5,061 bases of DNA from an uncultured Lachnospiraceae bacterium (GTDB lineage: Bacteria; Bacillota; Clostridia; Lachnospirales; Lachnospiraceae), in the NCBI GenBank assembly GCA_900554925.1, contig USJG01000160.1:1-5061 (forward strand), written 5' to 3'. The notes beneath the pieces are model-generated. The model did not search any database, was not told where the DNA came from, and saw only the letters and a list, made by a program, of their open reading frames with translations. This document shows positions 1 through 5,061 of the stretch, piece after piece (within the stretch, counting starts at the first letter, position 1; every line of letters begins with the position of its first letter). Both the position numbers and the translations under genes were made by a program.

Positions 1-1633
1 TCATAATACCTGTTTTTTTCGCTATTTTAATAAGCAGATATCCTTTGGGCATGCTGCGCATTTCCTCCTCGGTCACTGCATCCCAGCGTATGATCAGAAT
101 AAAGTACAGCCCGCAGCCAATCAAAACCGCTATTGCAAGGGAAATTATATTGATCCCGCAAAGATAGTAGATCCCCTGATATACGCCAAAGGCTGCTGCT
201 CCCATGACAATGGATGCTAAAATGGGCCTTATAAAGGTCTTATCCATTTCCTGCTGATAAGTAAGATACCGGTGCACCGAAATCTGATTTAATACGCACA
301 AAATCAAAGAATACAGCACTGTGGAAAATACATAGCTGTATAAGCAGTATTTTTCATCCAAAAACATCATCAGCAAAATCATGATCCCCGCATGGATAAT
401 TACTGCCGCCGAAGCATTAATAATAGGTGTTTTCATCCTGCCAACTGACTGTAAAATCGCCTGCGTCAGGGTAGATAATCCGTAAAAGATAATACTTACT
501 GCCATGCAGGATAAAAGGATGGAAGAAATATCAAGGGATGCCGGCTGATGGAAAATTATCATCATAACAGGTCTTGAAAGCACTCCAATACCTACTGCTG
601 CCGGTATGGAGATCAGCATGGTAACCTTAACTGACTTAGCTACTTTATTTCTTACTTTTTCCAAGTCTCCCTGCACAAAATCGCTTGAAATTCCCGGAAT
701 CAGCGCTGTGGCCATGGCTGAGGCCATGGCAATGGGAATATTGGAAATTTTGGTTCCCTTGGCCACTGCGCTTAAATCAATTGCTACCGCTGCTTCCCCC
801 AAGTTCTTTACATTTATCATAATCTGCTGGTAGATGGTATTATCCAGAAAATTATTGATGTTATAAATACCTGTGCTTAAAATGAACGGGGTAACCACCA
901 TAATGATCATTTTAAAAATATCCGCATAGGATTCATCTGTATGGGAAGTATCTCTCTCTATCCTTCTGTGTATTGTCTTTCTGTTTAATGCGTACACTGC
1001 TGCCATAAACAAAAGCCCTGTAAGTACCCCTGCGCCTGTTCCTATGGTTCCTCCCGCTGCTCCATAAGAAGCTCTGGTGGACGCATCCTGGTCTGTTACA
1101 AGCTGTACCATCATATAGGCCATGCCAATGCTGAATCCTGCATTGGCAAGCTGCTCAATGATCTGCGAAACAGAGGTCTGCACCATCGTCTTATGTGCCT
1201 GGAAATATCCCCGCAGCACACCCAAAATTCCACTGAAAAAAATAGTTGGTGCCAGCACCTTAAGGGGCAGAATGGCATTTTCCATTTCAACCAAAAGTCC
1301 TGCGCCAAAAAACACAAATAAGCTGGCAATACCACCAACTACCAGCACATAAATAAAGGCACAGCGAAAAATCCTGTGCGCATTGCGATATTCTTTTGTA
1401 GCAAGCCTCTGTGCTATTACTTTTGAAACTGCTGAAGGAATACTGTAGGAGGATATGAGCAGTATGATACTATATGCATAGTAAGCACTGTTATAATAAC
1501 CAAATCCTTCGTCTCCAATAATTGCAACTAACGGTGTATTGTACAGAAGCCCAATAATGCGGACGACGATTCCGGCCGAAGCCAGAATCCCCGCCTGCAA
1601 AATAAAACTGTCTTTCTTTTTGTTGTTAGGCAT
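1..1633 (-). CDS. SpoVB/MurJ-like polysaccharide (lipid-linked) flippase, MOP superfamily, 3' end cut by window edge
   Basis: The frame is open from an ATG at 1633 to the left edge, 544 codons with no stop; the true end lies just outside. The protein is very hydrophobic, with many membrane spans (for example about residues 92-114, 201-215, 407-424, 470-490 and 497-515), and has no cleavable signal peptide. It begins MPNNKKKDSFILQAGILASA. Family-type motifs are the loop and helix around residues 128-145 ending in LRGYFQ, SQIIEQLANA at 156-165, a GAAGGTIGTGAG glycine-rich helix at 191-202, and GLSTLTQAILQSVGRMKTP at 385-403. The tail MRSMPKGYLLIKIAKKTGIM looks like the normal basic C-terminus, so few residues are probably missing (SpoVB is about 520 residues). 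Known members flip undecaprenyl-linked sugars, including lipid II, across the membrane; SpoVB itself acts in spore cortex synthesis. The exact substrate cannot be read from sequence. A GGAG at 1644-1647 lies 10 bases before the ATG. The gene starts 21 bases after glgA ends, so the two are probably cotranscribed. Confidence 0.9.
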   Translation of the reverse strand, partial: MPNNKKKDSFILQAGILASAGIVVRIIGLLYNTPLVAIIGDEGFGYYNSAYYAYSIILLISSYSIPSAVSKVIAQRLATKEYRNAHRIFRCAFIYVLVVGGIASLFVFFGAGLLVEMENAILPLKVLAPTIFFSGILGVLRGYFQAHKTMVQTSVSQIIEQLANAGFSIGMAYMMVQLVTDQDASTRASYGAAGGTIGTGAGVLTGLLFMAAVYALNRKTIHRRIERDTSHTDESYADIFKMIIMVVTPFILSTGIYNINNFLDNTIYQQIMINVKNLGEAAVAIDLSAVAKGTKISNIPIAMASAMATALIPGISSDFVQGDLEKVRNKVAKSVKVTMLISIPAAVGIGVLSRPVMMIIFHQPASLDISSILLSCMAVSIIFYGLSTLTQAILQSVGRMKTPIINASAAVIIHAGIMILLMMFLDEKYCLYSYVFSTVLYSLILCVLNQISVHRYLTYQQEMDKTFIRPILASIVMGAAAFGVYQGIYYLCGINIISLAIAVLIGCGLYFILIIRWDAVTEEEMRSMPKGYLLIKIAKKTGIM

Positions 1634-1654
1634 TGCTGCTACGCTCCAAAACTT

Positions 1655-3100
1655 CTATCCAATCAGCCAGTCGTACATCTCCTGATATTTAGCTGCTGAA
1701 ACATTCCATGAGAAATCGGCTGCCATAGCCCTGTCCACAATCTTGTTCCATTCACGTTTCCTGTCATAGTAAATCTTTTCAGCATAGCGAATGGCTCCAA
1801 GCATTTCATGTGCATTGTAATTGACAAAGGAAAATCCTGTTCCCGTACCTTCATATTCATTATAAGGCTCAACAGTATCCTTAAGTCCCCCTGTTTCCCT
1901 GACAATGGGTACGGTACCATAACGCAGGCTCATTAACTGGCTTAAGCCGCAGGGCTCAAACAGGGATGGCATAAGAAACGCATCACATGCCGCATATATC
2001 TTATGAGATAAAGCTTCTGAATAATAAATATTTGCAGAAACTTTATTATTATACTTCCAGTCAAAATGCCGGAACATATTTTCGTATCGCTCTTCTCCTG
2101 TACCTAATACAACGATCTGTACACTATCCTGACAAAGCTCATCCATTACATAAGCAATCAGATCGAATCCCTTCTGATCCGTCAGTCTTGATACGATACC
2201 TATCATGAATTTTTTATCATCCTGCTCTAATCCTAACTCTGCCTGAAGAGCGCGCTTATTTTTAATTTTTTCCTTGCGGAAATTCACTGCGTTATACTTG
2301 TACTCAATGTACTTATCGGTTTCAGGATTAAATTCATCATAGTCAATGCCATTTACGATTCCGCGAAGAGAATTGCTTCTGGCGCGCATCAGGCCATCTA
2401 GCTGTTCCCCGTAAAATTCTGTCTTAATTTCCTCAGCATATGTGTTGCTTACTGTGGTGATAGCGTCCGCATAAACCAGACCGCCCTTTAACAAATTGGC
2501 ATCCTTAAAAAGTTCAAGCTTATCAGGCGTAAAGTAATAAGCGGGAAGTCCCGTAATATCCTGTACCTCCTTAATGCTCCATTTCCCCTGGAATTTTAAA
2601 TTGTGAATCGTCATAACTGACTTGATGCCGCGATAAAAGTCACTTCCCTGGAAACGTTCCTTTAAGTATACCGGAATAAGTCCTGTCTGCCAGTCATGAC
2701 AATGGATCAGATCCGGTCTGAAATCAATTACAGGCAAAATAGACAATGCTGCTTTAGAGAAAAATGCAAACTTCTCAATTTCAAAAAGCGCATTATCACT
2801 ATATGGCTTAAATCCATTAAAAAACATTTCATTGTCAATAAAATAATATTTCACTCCATCTACTTCCGCATACATAATGCCTACGTATTCATTTTTCCAA
2901 TGAAAGTCCATGTAAAAGTGAGTAACATAACTCATCCTGTCTTTCATTTCCTGTGTCATACAGGTATATTTGGGGAGAATTACTCTCACATCAAAATACT
3001 GTCTGTCAATGCATTTTGGAAGAGAACCTACTACATCGGCCAAACCGCCTGTTTTAATAAATGGAACACCCTCTGATGCGACAAAAAGAATATTCTTCAT
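1655..3100 (-). CDS. glgA: Glycogen synthase (ADP-glucose:alpha-1,4-glucan glucosyltransferase), GT5
   Basis: Encodes a complete 481-residue GT5 glycogen synthase, close to the 477 residues of the E. coli enzyme. It extends alpha-1,4-glucan chains from ADP-glucose in the cytoplasm. The N-terminal GT-B domain opens with the KTGGLADVV motif (Lys16 corresponds to the ADP-glucose-contacting Lys15 of E. coli GlgA). It is followed by HCHDWQTG at 133-140, HN at 166-167 and VNGID at 249-253. The C-terminal domain has SRLTDQKG at 304-311 (Arg305, Lys310), FEPCGLSQL at 381-389 with the conserved Glu382, and the nucleotide-binding RETGGLKDTV at 401-410. No expected key residue is missing. A GTG at 3103 directly precedes the ATG at 3100. 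The ATG is chosen because GGAGG at 3108-3112 is 7 bases away (only 4 from the GTG) and the protein then begins like other GlgAs. No glgC, glgD, glgB or glgP is in the window; a Spo0A-like regulator lies upstream and a flippase downstream. Confidence 0.97.
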   Translation of the reverse strand: MKNILFVASEGVPFIKTGGLADVVGSLPKCIDRQYFDVRVILPKYTCMTQEMKDRMSYVTHFYMDFHWKNEYVGIMYAEVDGVKYYFIDNEMFFNGFKPYSDNALFEIEKFAFFSKAALSILPVIDFRPDLIHCHDWQTGLIPVYLKERFQGSDFYRGIKSVMTIHNLKFQGKWSIKEVQDITGLPAYYFTPDKLELFKDANLLKGGLVYADAITTVSNTYAEEIKTEFYGEQLDGLMRARSNSLRGIVNGIDYDEFNPETDKYIEYKYNAVNFRKEKIKNKRALQAELGLEQDDKKFMIGIVSRLTDQKGFDLIAYVMDELCQDSVQIVVLGTGEERYENMFRHFDWKYNNKVSANIYYSEALSHKIYAACDAFLMPSLFEPCGLSQLMSLRYGTVPIVRETGGLKDTVEPYNEYEGTGTGFSFVNYNAHEMLGAIRYAEKIYYDRKREWNKIVDRAMAADFSWNVSAAKYQEMYDWLIG

Positions 3101-3106
3101 CACAAA

Positions 3107-3112
3107 CCCTCC
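3107..3112 (-). promoter_or_regulatory. Ribosome binding site of glgA
   Basis: GGAGGG on the minus strand. The GGAGG core is 7 bases from the ATG at 3100 and 4 bases from the adjoining GTG at 3103, which favours the ATG as start. Confidence 0.8.
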
Positions 3113-3125
3113 AACAATTATTGTT
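3113..3125. repeat. Perfect 13-bp palindrome at the glgA transcript start
   Basis: AACAAT-T-ATTGTT is a perfect inverted repeat with 6-bp arms and a single central base. It lies between the probable -10 box (3133-3138) and the Shine-Dalgarno of glgA, covering about +1 to +13 of the predicted transcript. That is a typical place for a repressor operator. As RNA it could form at most a weak 5-bp A-U-rich stem touching the ribosome site. The sequence is directly visible; the operator role is inference, and no binding protein is recognised from it. Confidence 0.45.
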
Positions 3126-3132
3126 ACTAAGT

Positions 3133-3161
3133 ATTATACAACATCCACTCGTCCAATAAAA
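3133..3161 (-). promoter_or_regulatory. Probable sigma-A-type promoter of glgA
   Basis: A perfect TATAAT (-10) occupies 3133-3138 on the minus strand, 32 bases before the glgA ATG. At a 17-base spacing the -35 region is only TTTTAT (3156-3161), a poor match to TTGACA, so the promoter may need an activator or be weak. No intrinsic terminator separates glgA from the preceding gene, so glgA may also be reached by read-through. Confidence 0.5.
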
Positions 3162-3198
3162 GAAAAATTTAGGGCTGTTACCATTTTATTTTCTCATT

Positions 3199-3714
3199 TT
3201 ATCGGTATTGAAGCCTGATCTTATCTGCAATAAGCGCGATAAACTCGGAATTGGTCGGCTTTCCTTTGCCTGTATTTATCGTATAGCCGAACATGGCATC
3301 TAAGGTTTCCATTCTTCCTCTGTTCCATGCCACTTCAATAGCATGTCTGATCGCACGCTCAACGCGGCTTGCTGTTGTCTGATTTTTTCTGGCAATGGTT
3401 GGATATAAGACCTTGGTAATAGAGCCCAGCATATCCGGATCCTCCACAGACATCATAATTGCTTCTCTTAAATACTGGTATCCTTTAATATGTGCCGGAA
3501 CACCTATTTCATGTATCATATCTGTGACATCTCTTTCCAGATTATAGCTTATCTTCTTGTCCGGTTCTTCTTTGTTTTCCTCCGTTAAAGTGCCCTGACT
3601 TGCGGAAGGCACCGTGATCATAATCTGGAATTCACGATTCATATGTATCAGTTCTCCCAGAATCTTGTATACCTTTTCCGTATCCCTGGTCATCGACAAA
3701 TTTAACTGTTCCAT
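3199..3714 (-). CDS. Receiver-less Spo0A C-terminal-domain DNA-binding protein
   Basis: Encodes 171 residues. From about residue 58 to the end it closely resembles the DNA-binding effector domain of the sporulation master regulator Spo0A. Visible family signatures are HEIGVPAHIKGY at 68-79, YLREAI at 81-86, LGSITKVLYPTIA at 96-108, the recognition-helix region TTASRVERAIRHAIEVAW at 113-130, FGYT at 142-145 and KPTNSEFIALIADKIRL at 152-168. The phosphoacceptor receiver domain of true Spo0A is absent. Instead there are about 57 residues: a predicted helix at 9-26, then a polar, Glu/Lys-rich linker at 39-55. It is therefore probably a DNA-binding protein not controlled by Asp phosphorylation, and it is not Spo0A itself (about 260-270 residues). 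Adjacent in-frame ATGs lie at 3717 and 3714. The second is chosen because it is 7 bases from GGAGG. A longer frame starting at 3789 is unlikely because it contains the promoter and lacks a ribosome site. The gene ends 98 bases before glgA. Targets are unknown; control of glgA is a reasonable guess. Confidence 0.93.
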   Translation of the reverse strand: MEQLNLSMTRDTEKVYKILGELIHMNREFQIMITVPSASQGTLTEENKEEPDKKISYNLERDVTDMIHEIGVPAHIKGYQYLREAIMMSVEDPDMLGSITKVLYPTIARKNQTTASRVERAIRHAIEVAWNRGRMETLDAMFGYTINTGKGKPTNSEFIALIADKIRLQYR

Positions 3715-3720
3715 CATTTT

Positions 3721-3726
3721 CCCTCC
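3721..3726 (-). promoter_or_regulatory. Ribosome binding site of the Spo0A-like gene
   Basis: GGAGGG on the minus strand. The GGAGG core is 7 bases from the ATG at 3714 and 4 from the ATG at 3717. It rules against the upstream start at 3789, which would place this site inside the coding sequence. Confidence 0.85.
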
Positions 3727-3753
3727 ATATTTCACAAATATTGCTATGATTTT

Positions 3754-3782
3754 ATTATAAAGAACATGATATGCTACTTCAA
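3754..3782 (-). promoter_or_regulatory. Sigma-A-type promoter of the Spo0A-like gene
   Basis: On the minus strand, TTGAAG (3777-3782) and a perfect TATAAT (3754-3759) are separated by exactly 17 bases. The predicted transcript starts near 3747, giving a leader of about 33 bases that contains the GGAGG ribosome site. This indicates that the gene has its own housekeeping-type promoter, not one shared with the upstream peptidase gene. Confidence 0.75.
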
Positions 3783-3792
3783 CTGTCATTCA

Positions 3793-3810
3793 TCGCACAA
3801 ATTTTTGCGA
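3793..3810. repeat. 18-bp near-palindrome upstream of the Spo0A-like promoter
   Basis: TCGCA-c-AAATTT-t-TGCGA is an inverted repeat with eight of nine base pairs matching. It ends 10 bases upstream of the -35 box at 3777-3782, so it is centred near -55 relative to the predicted transcript start, a usual position for an activator or upstream operator. It is not followed by a T-run on the minus strand, so it is not a convincing terminator for the upstream peptidase gene. The binding factor is unknown; it does not match the Spo0A box TGTCGAA. Confidence 0.4.
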
Positions 3811-3831
3811 ACTAATCAGTGTTTTTGTCAT

Positions 3832-4875
3832 TTATTTAAATTCCATCTGGACCGTCATCTGATTTTCCTCTGCATTTACCTTGGCAATACTGCCGCAGAC
3901 TAACGGCATCATCGGCGGCAGATGACCGATATCCGCATCCATGATCACCGGAACCCTGTGCTTACGGACTGTTGGAAGCACCGCCTCATACTGGTCAAGT
4001 CCCATCATCTCCTGTCCGTGGCAGAGGGGCCTTCCGAAGATAAATCCCTTTACATACCGAAACCATCCTGCCTGCTCCATCTGCCACATAGCTCTGCGGA
4101 TACCAAACACATTCAGATCGCAGGCTTCCAGAAACCAGATAAAACCATCTTCTTTATACTTTTCTGTAAATTCTTTTACCTGATCAAATTTTGTCCCAAG
4201 GAGATTTACCAGGCAATCCATACATCCACCGATGAGCCGCCCTTTCATGGCAATGCCGCTTTGCCCCATAGCCTGTCCATCCTGACGGTAAATTTTAAGC
4301 CTTAAATCTTCCGTACACTGATAAGGCGCAAGGGGATGCTCTTCATCCTTAATCCCTTCCCTCTCCCATTTGCCGTAACTGCACATTATCCTCTTTTCTC
4401 CCTTAAGAAGTGCCATCGCATCATAAAGAGAGGGATGCCACGGTTCCATTCCAAAGGCGGCTGCGCAGGGCCCATATATGGATGCGGTATCGCAAAGTGT
4501 CGTTAAAAGGAAGGTCATATTGGTATTGTCCGAGTACCCCATATACCATTTAGGCTCTGCCGTTTTTATGGCCTCAAAATCCACGTACTCCAGTATTTCA
4601 CACATCAGTTCACCGCCGCCGCAGGAGATCAGCACATCATTTTTCTTACTTAAATAGTAGTCTGTAAGCTCCTCTCCGCACTTTTGTGGGGTATTGCTGA
4701 TCCCGATTCCCTGGCTGGCATAGCAGTTAGGGCCCAAATCTGTTTTATAGCCCTCCTTTTCCCATTTGCTGACAGCGTTTTGAAAGCCTTCCCTGTAGGG
4801 CGATATGGCACAGCCGAAAGAAGGGGCCACAAAGCCGATGGTTCCTTTTTTATTTAAGTGATCAGGATATTTCAT
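3832..4875 (-). CDS. S66-family serine peptidase (LD-carboxypeptidase / MccF-like)
   Basis: Encodes 347 residues, cytoplasmic, with no signal peptide. The family's Ser-Glu-His catalytic set is visible: Ser115 in the nucleophile elbow GYSD (113-116), Glu250 in WFLEACD (247-253) and His318 in DADIGHLPPMMPL (313-325). Other family marks are IGFVAPS at 13-19, CGGGEL at 85-90, YGPCAAAFG at 134-142, GRLIGGC at 212-218, LLGT at 225-228 and GFIFGRP at 277-283. Known S66 enzymes either remove the terminal D-Ala from murein tetrapeptides (LdcA, about 300 residues) or cleave peptide-nucleotide antibiotics of the microcin C type (MccF, about 340). Length, the YGP...FG element and the insert around 168-190 fit the MccF-like branch better, but the substrate cannot be settled. 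The start at 4875 is preferred over an in-frame ATG at 4932 because AAGGAG lies 9 bases upstream and a promoter overlaps the extra N-terminal segment. It appears to be a single-gene unit, 117 bases before the Spo0A-like gene. Confidence 0.92.
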   Translation of the reverse strand: MKYPDHLNKKGTIGFVAPSFGCAISPYREGFQNAVSKWEKEGYKTDLGPNCYASQGIGISNTPQKCGEELTDYYLSKKNDVLISCGGGELMCEILEYVDFEAIKTAEPKWYMGYSDNTNMTFLLTTLCDTASIYGPCAAAFGMEPWHPSLYDAMALLKGEKRIMCSYGKWEREGIKDEEHPLAPYQCTEDLRLKIYRQDGQAMGQSGIAMKGRLIGGCMDCLVNLLGTKFDQVKEFTEKYKEDGFIWFLEACDLNVFGIRRAMWQMEQAGWFRYVKGFIFGRPLCHGQEMMGLDQYEAVLPTVRKHRVPVIMDADIGHLPPMMPLVCGSIAKVNAEENQMTVQMEFK

Positions 4876-4884
4876 TCTTGCTTG

Positions 4885-4890
4885 CTCCTT
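4885..4890 (-). promoter_or_regulatory. Ribosome binding site of the S66 peptidase gene
   Basis: AAGGAG on the minus strand, 9 bases before the ATG at 4875. The alternative ATG at 4932 has only a distant AGAGG about 15 bases upstream, so this site decides the start. Confidence 0.8.
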
Positions 4891-4903
4891 AATATTTTTT
4901 ATC

Positions 4904-4932
4904 ATAATATCATATAAATCCAGATTTGTCAT
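4904..4932 (-). promoter_or_regulatory. Sigma-A-type promoter of the S66 peptidase gene
   Basis: On the minus strand, ATGACA (4927-4932, five of six matches to TTGACA) and TATTAT (4904-4909, five of six to TATAAT) are 17 bases apart. The predicted transcript starts near 4897 and has a leader of about 22 bases holding the AAGGAG site. The in-frame ATG at 4932 is part of this -35 box, which argues against its use as a start codon. Confidence 0.65.
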
Positions 4933-5061
4933 AATTCAACGGAATTTCCTCTACGGATTCAGGGGGCAAAAGGTGCTTTTAGAAAGTGCTCTTGTCAGAT
5001 TGCCCAAAAGGAATTGCACGCTGTCAGTTTCTGAAAATGGATTTTCTAAATGTTCTTAAGG
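4933..5061. other. Unassigned intergenic stretch with short repeats
   Basis: No gene with a start, ribosome site and family resemblance is seen in these 129 bases. On the minus strand one frame runs 11 codons in from the right edge to a TGA at 5024-5026, so it could be the tail of an upstream gene, but nothing confirms this. Small repeats are present. GGGCAA (4964-4969) can pair with TTGCCC (5000-5005). GTGCT is repeated at 4973 and 4986. TGTCAG is repeated at 4993 and 5022. GAAAAT/ATTTTC form a 6-bp inverted pair at 5033-5046. None has the GC stem plus T-run of a terminator. Confidence 0.4.

Noticed and set aside
606..1352. Short open frames on both strands at 606-833, 1111-1338 and 1122-1352
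   Set aside because: They are other-frame shadows of the flippase gene, whose continuous 544-codon frame explains the region.
2696..3076. Plus-strand open frame of 126 codons
   Set aside because: It lies wholly antisense to glgA, whose catalytic motifs are intact; it has no ribosome site and no recognisable family.
3150..3195. AATAAAA/TTTTATT inverted pair after the Spo0A-like gene as a terminator
   Set aside because: The stem would be all A-T with a loop of about 20 bases and no T-run after it, so it is not a credible intrinsic terminator.
3715..3789. N-terminal extension of the Spo0A-like protein from an ATG at 3789
   Set aside because: The extension would contain the TTGAAG-17-TATAAT promoter and the GGAGG ribosome site, and there is no ribosome site before 3789.
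3922..4305. Plus-strand open frame of 127 codons
   Set aside because: Antisense shadow of the S66 peptidase gene; no ribosome site and a composition unlike a real protein.
4876..4932. N-terminal extension of the S66 peptidase from an ATG at 4932
   Set aside because: A good -35/-10 pair and the AAGGAG site lie inside it, and the family normally begins near the residues encoded from 4875.
4934..5059. Plus-strand open stretch of about 41 codons ending in TAA
   Set aside because: It has no ATG, GTG or TTG start with a ribosome site and no recognisable protein family; probably chance.

Overview
All four genes that can be supported lie on the minus strand, so the window reads from right to left. 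Gene content points to an anaerobic, spore-former-related Firmicute, most likely a Clostridia/Lachnospiraceae-type gut bacterium. The evidence is a Spo0A-type DNA-binding domain, a bacterial-type glycogen synthase, a SpoVB-like MOP-family flippase, strong GGAGG ribosome sites, sigma-A-like TATAAT promoters and moderate-to-low GC. The taxonomic placement is inference; no marker gene is present.

In the direction of transcription: positions 5061-4933 are a short unassigned stretch with small repeats. Next comes an S66 (LD-carboxypeptidase/MccF-like) serine peptidase gene (4875-3832) with its own promoter. A 117-base spacer follows, carrying an 18-bp near-palindrome and a very good sigma-A-type promoter. 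This drives a small gene (3714-3199) encoding a Spo0A C-terminal DNA-binding domain without the receiver domain. After a 98-base spacer with a probable promoter and a perfect 13-bp palindrome comes glgA (3100-1655), a complete glycogen synthase. Only 21 bases further on, in an operon-like arrangement, a 544-codon SpoVB/MurJ-like multispanning flippase gene begins at 1633 and runs off the left edge within what look like its last few codons.

The peptidase and the receiver-less Spo0A-like protein look like separate transcription units, while glgA and the flippase are probably cotranscribed. No intrinsic terminator is visible between any of the genes, so read-through is possible. The point of most interest is that a phosphorylation-independent version of the Spo0A DNA-binding domain sits immediately upstream of glycogen synthase. 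Granulose (glycogen) storage is known to depend on Spo0A in some clostridia. A regulatory link here is an inference from position. For three of the four genes the longest possible reading frame is not the likely one: the Shine-Dalgarno sites favour internal starts, and for two of them a promoter lies inside the upstream extension.
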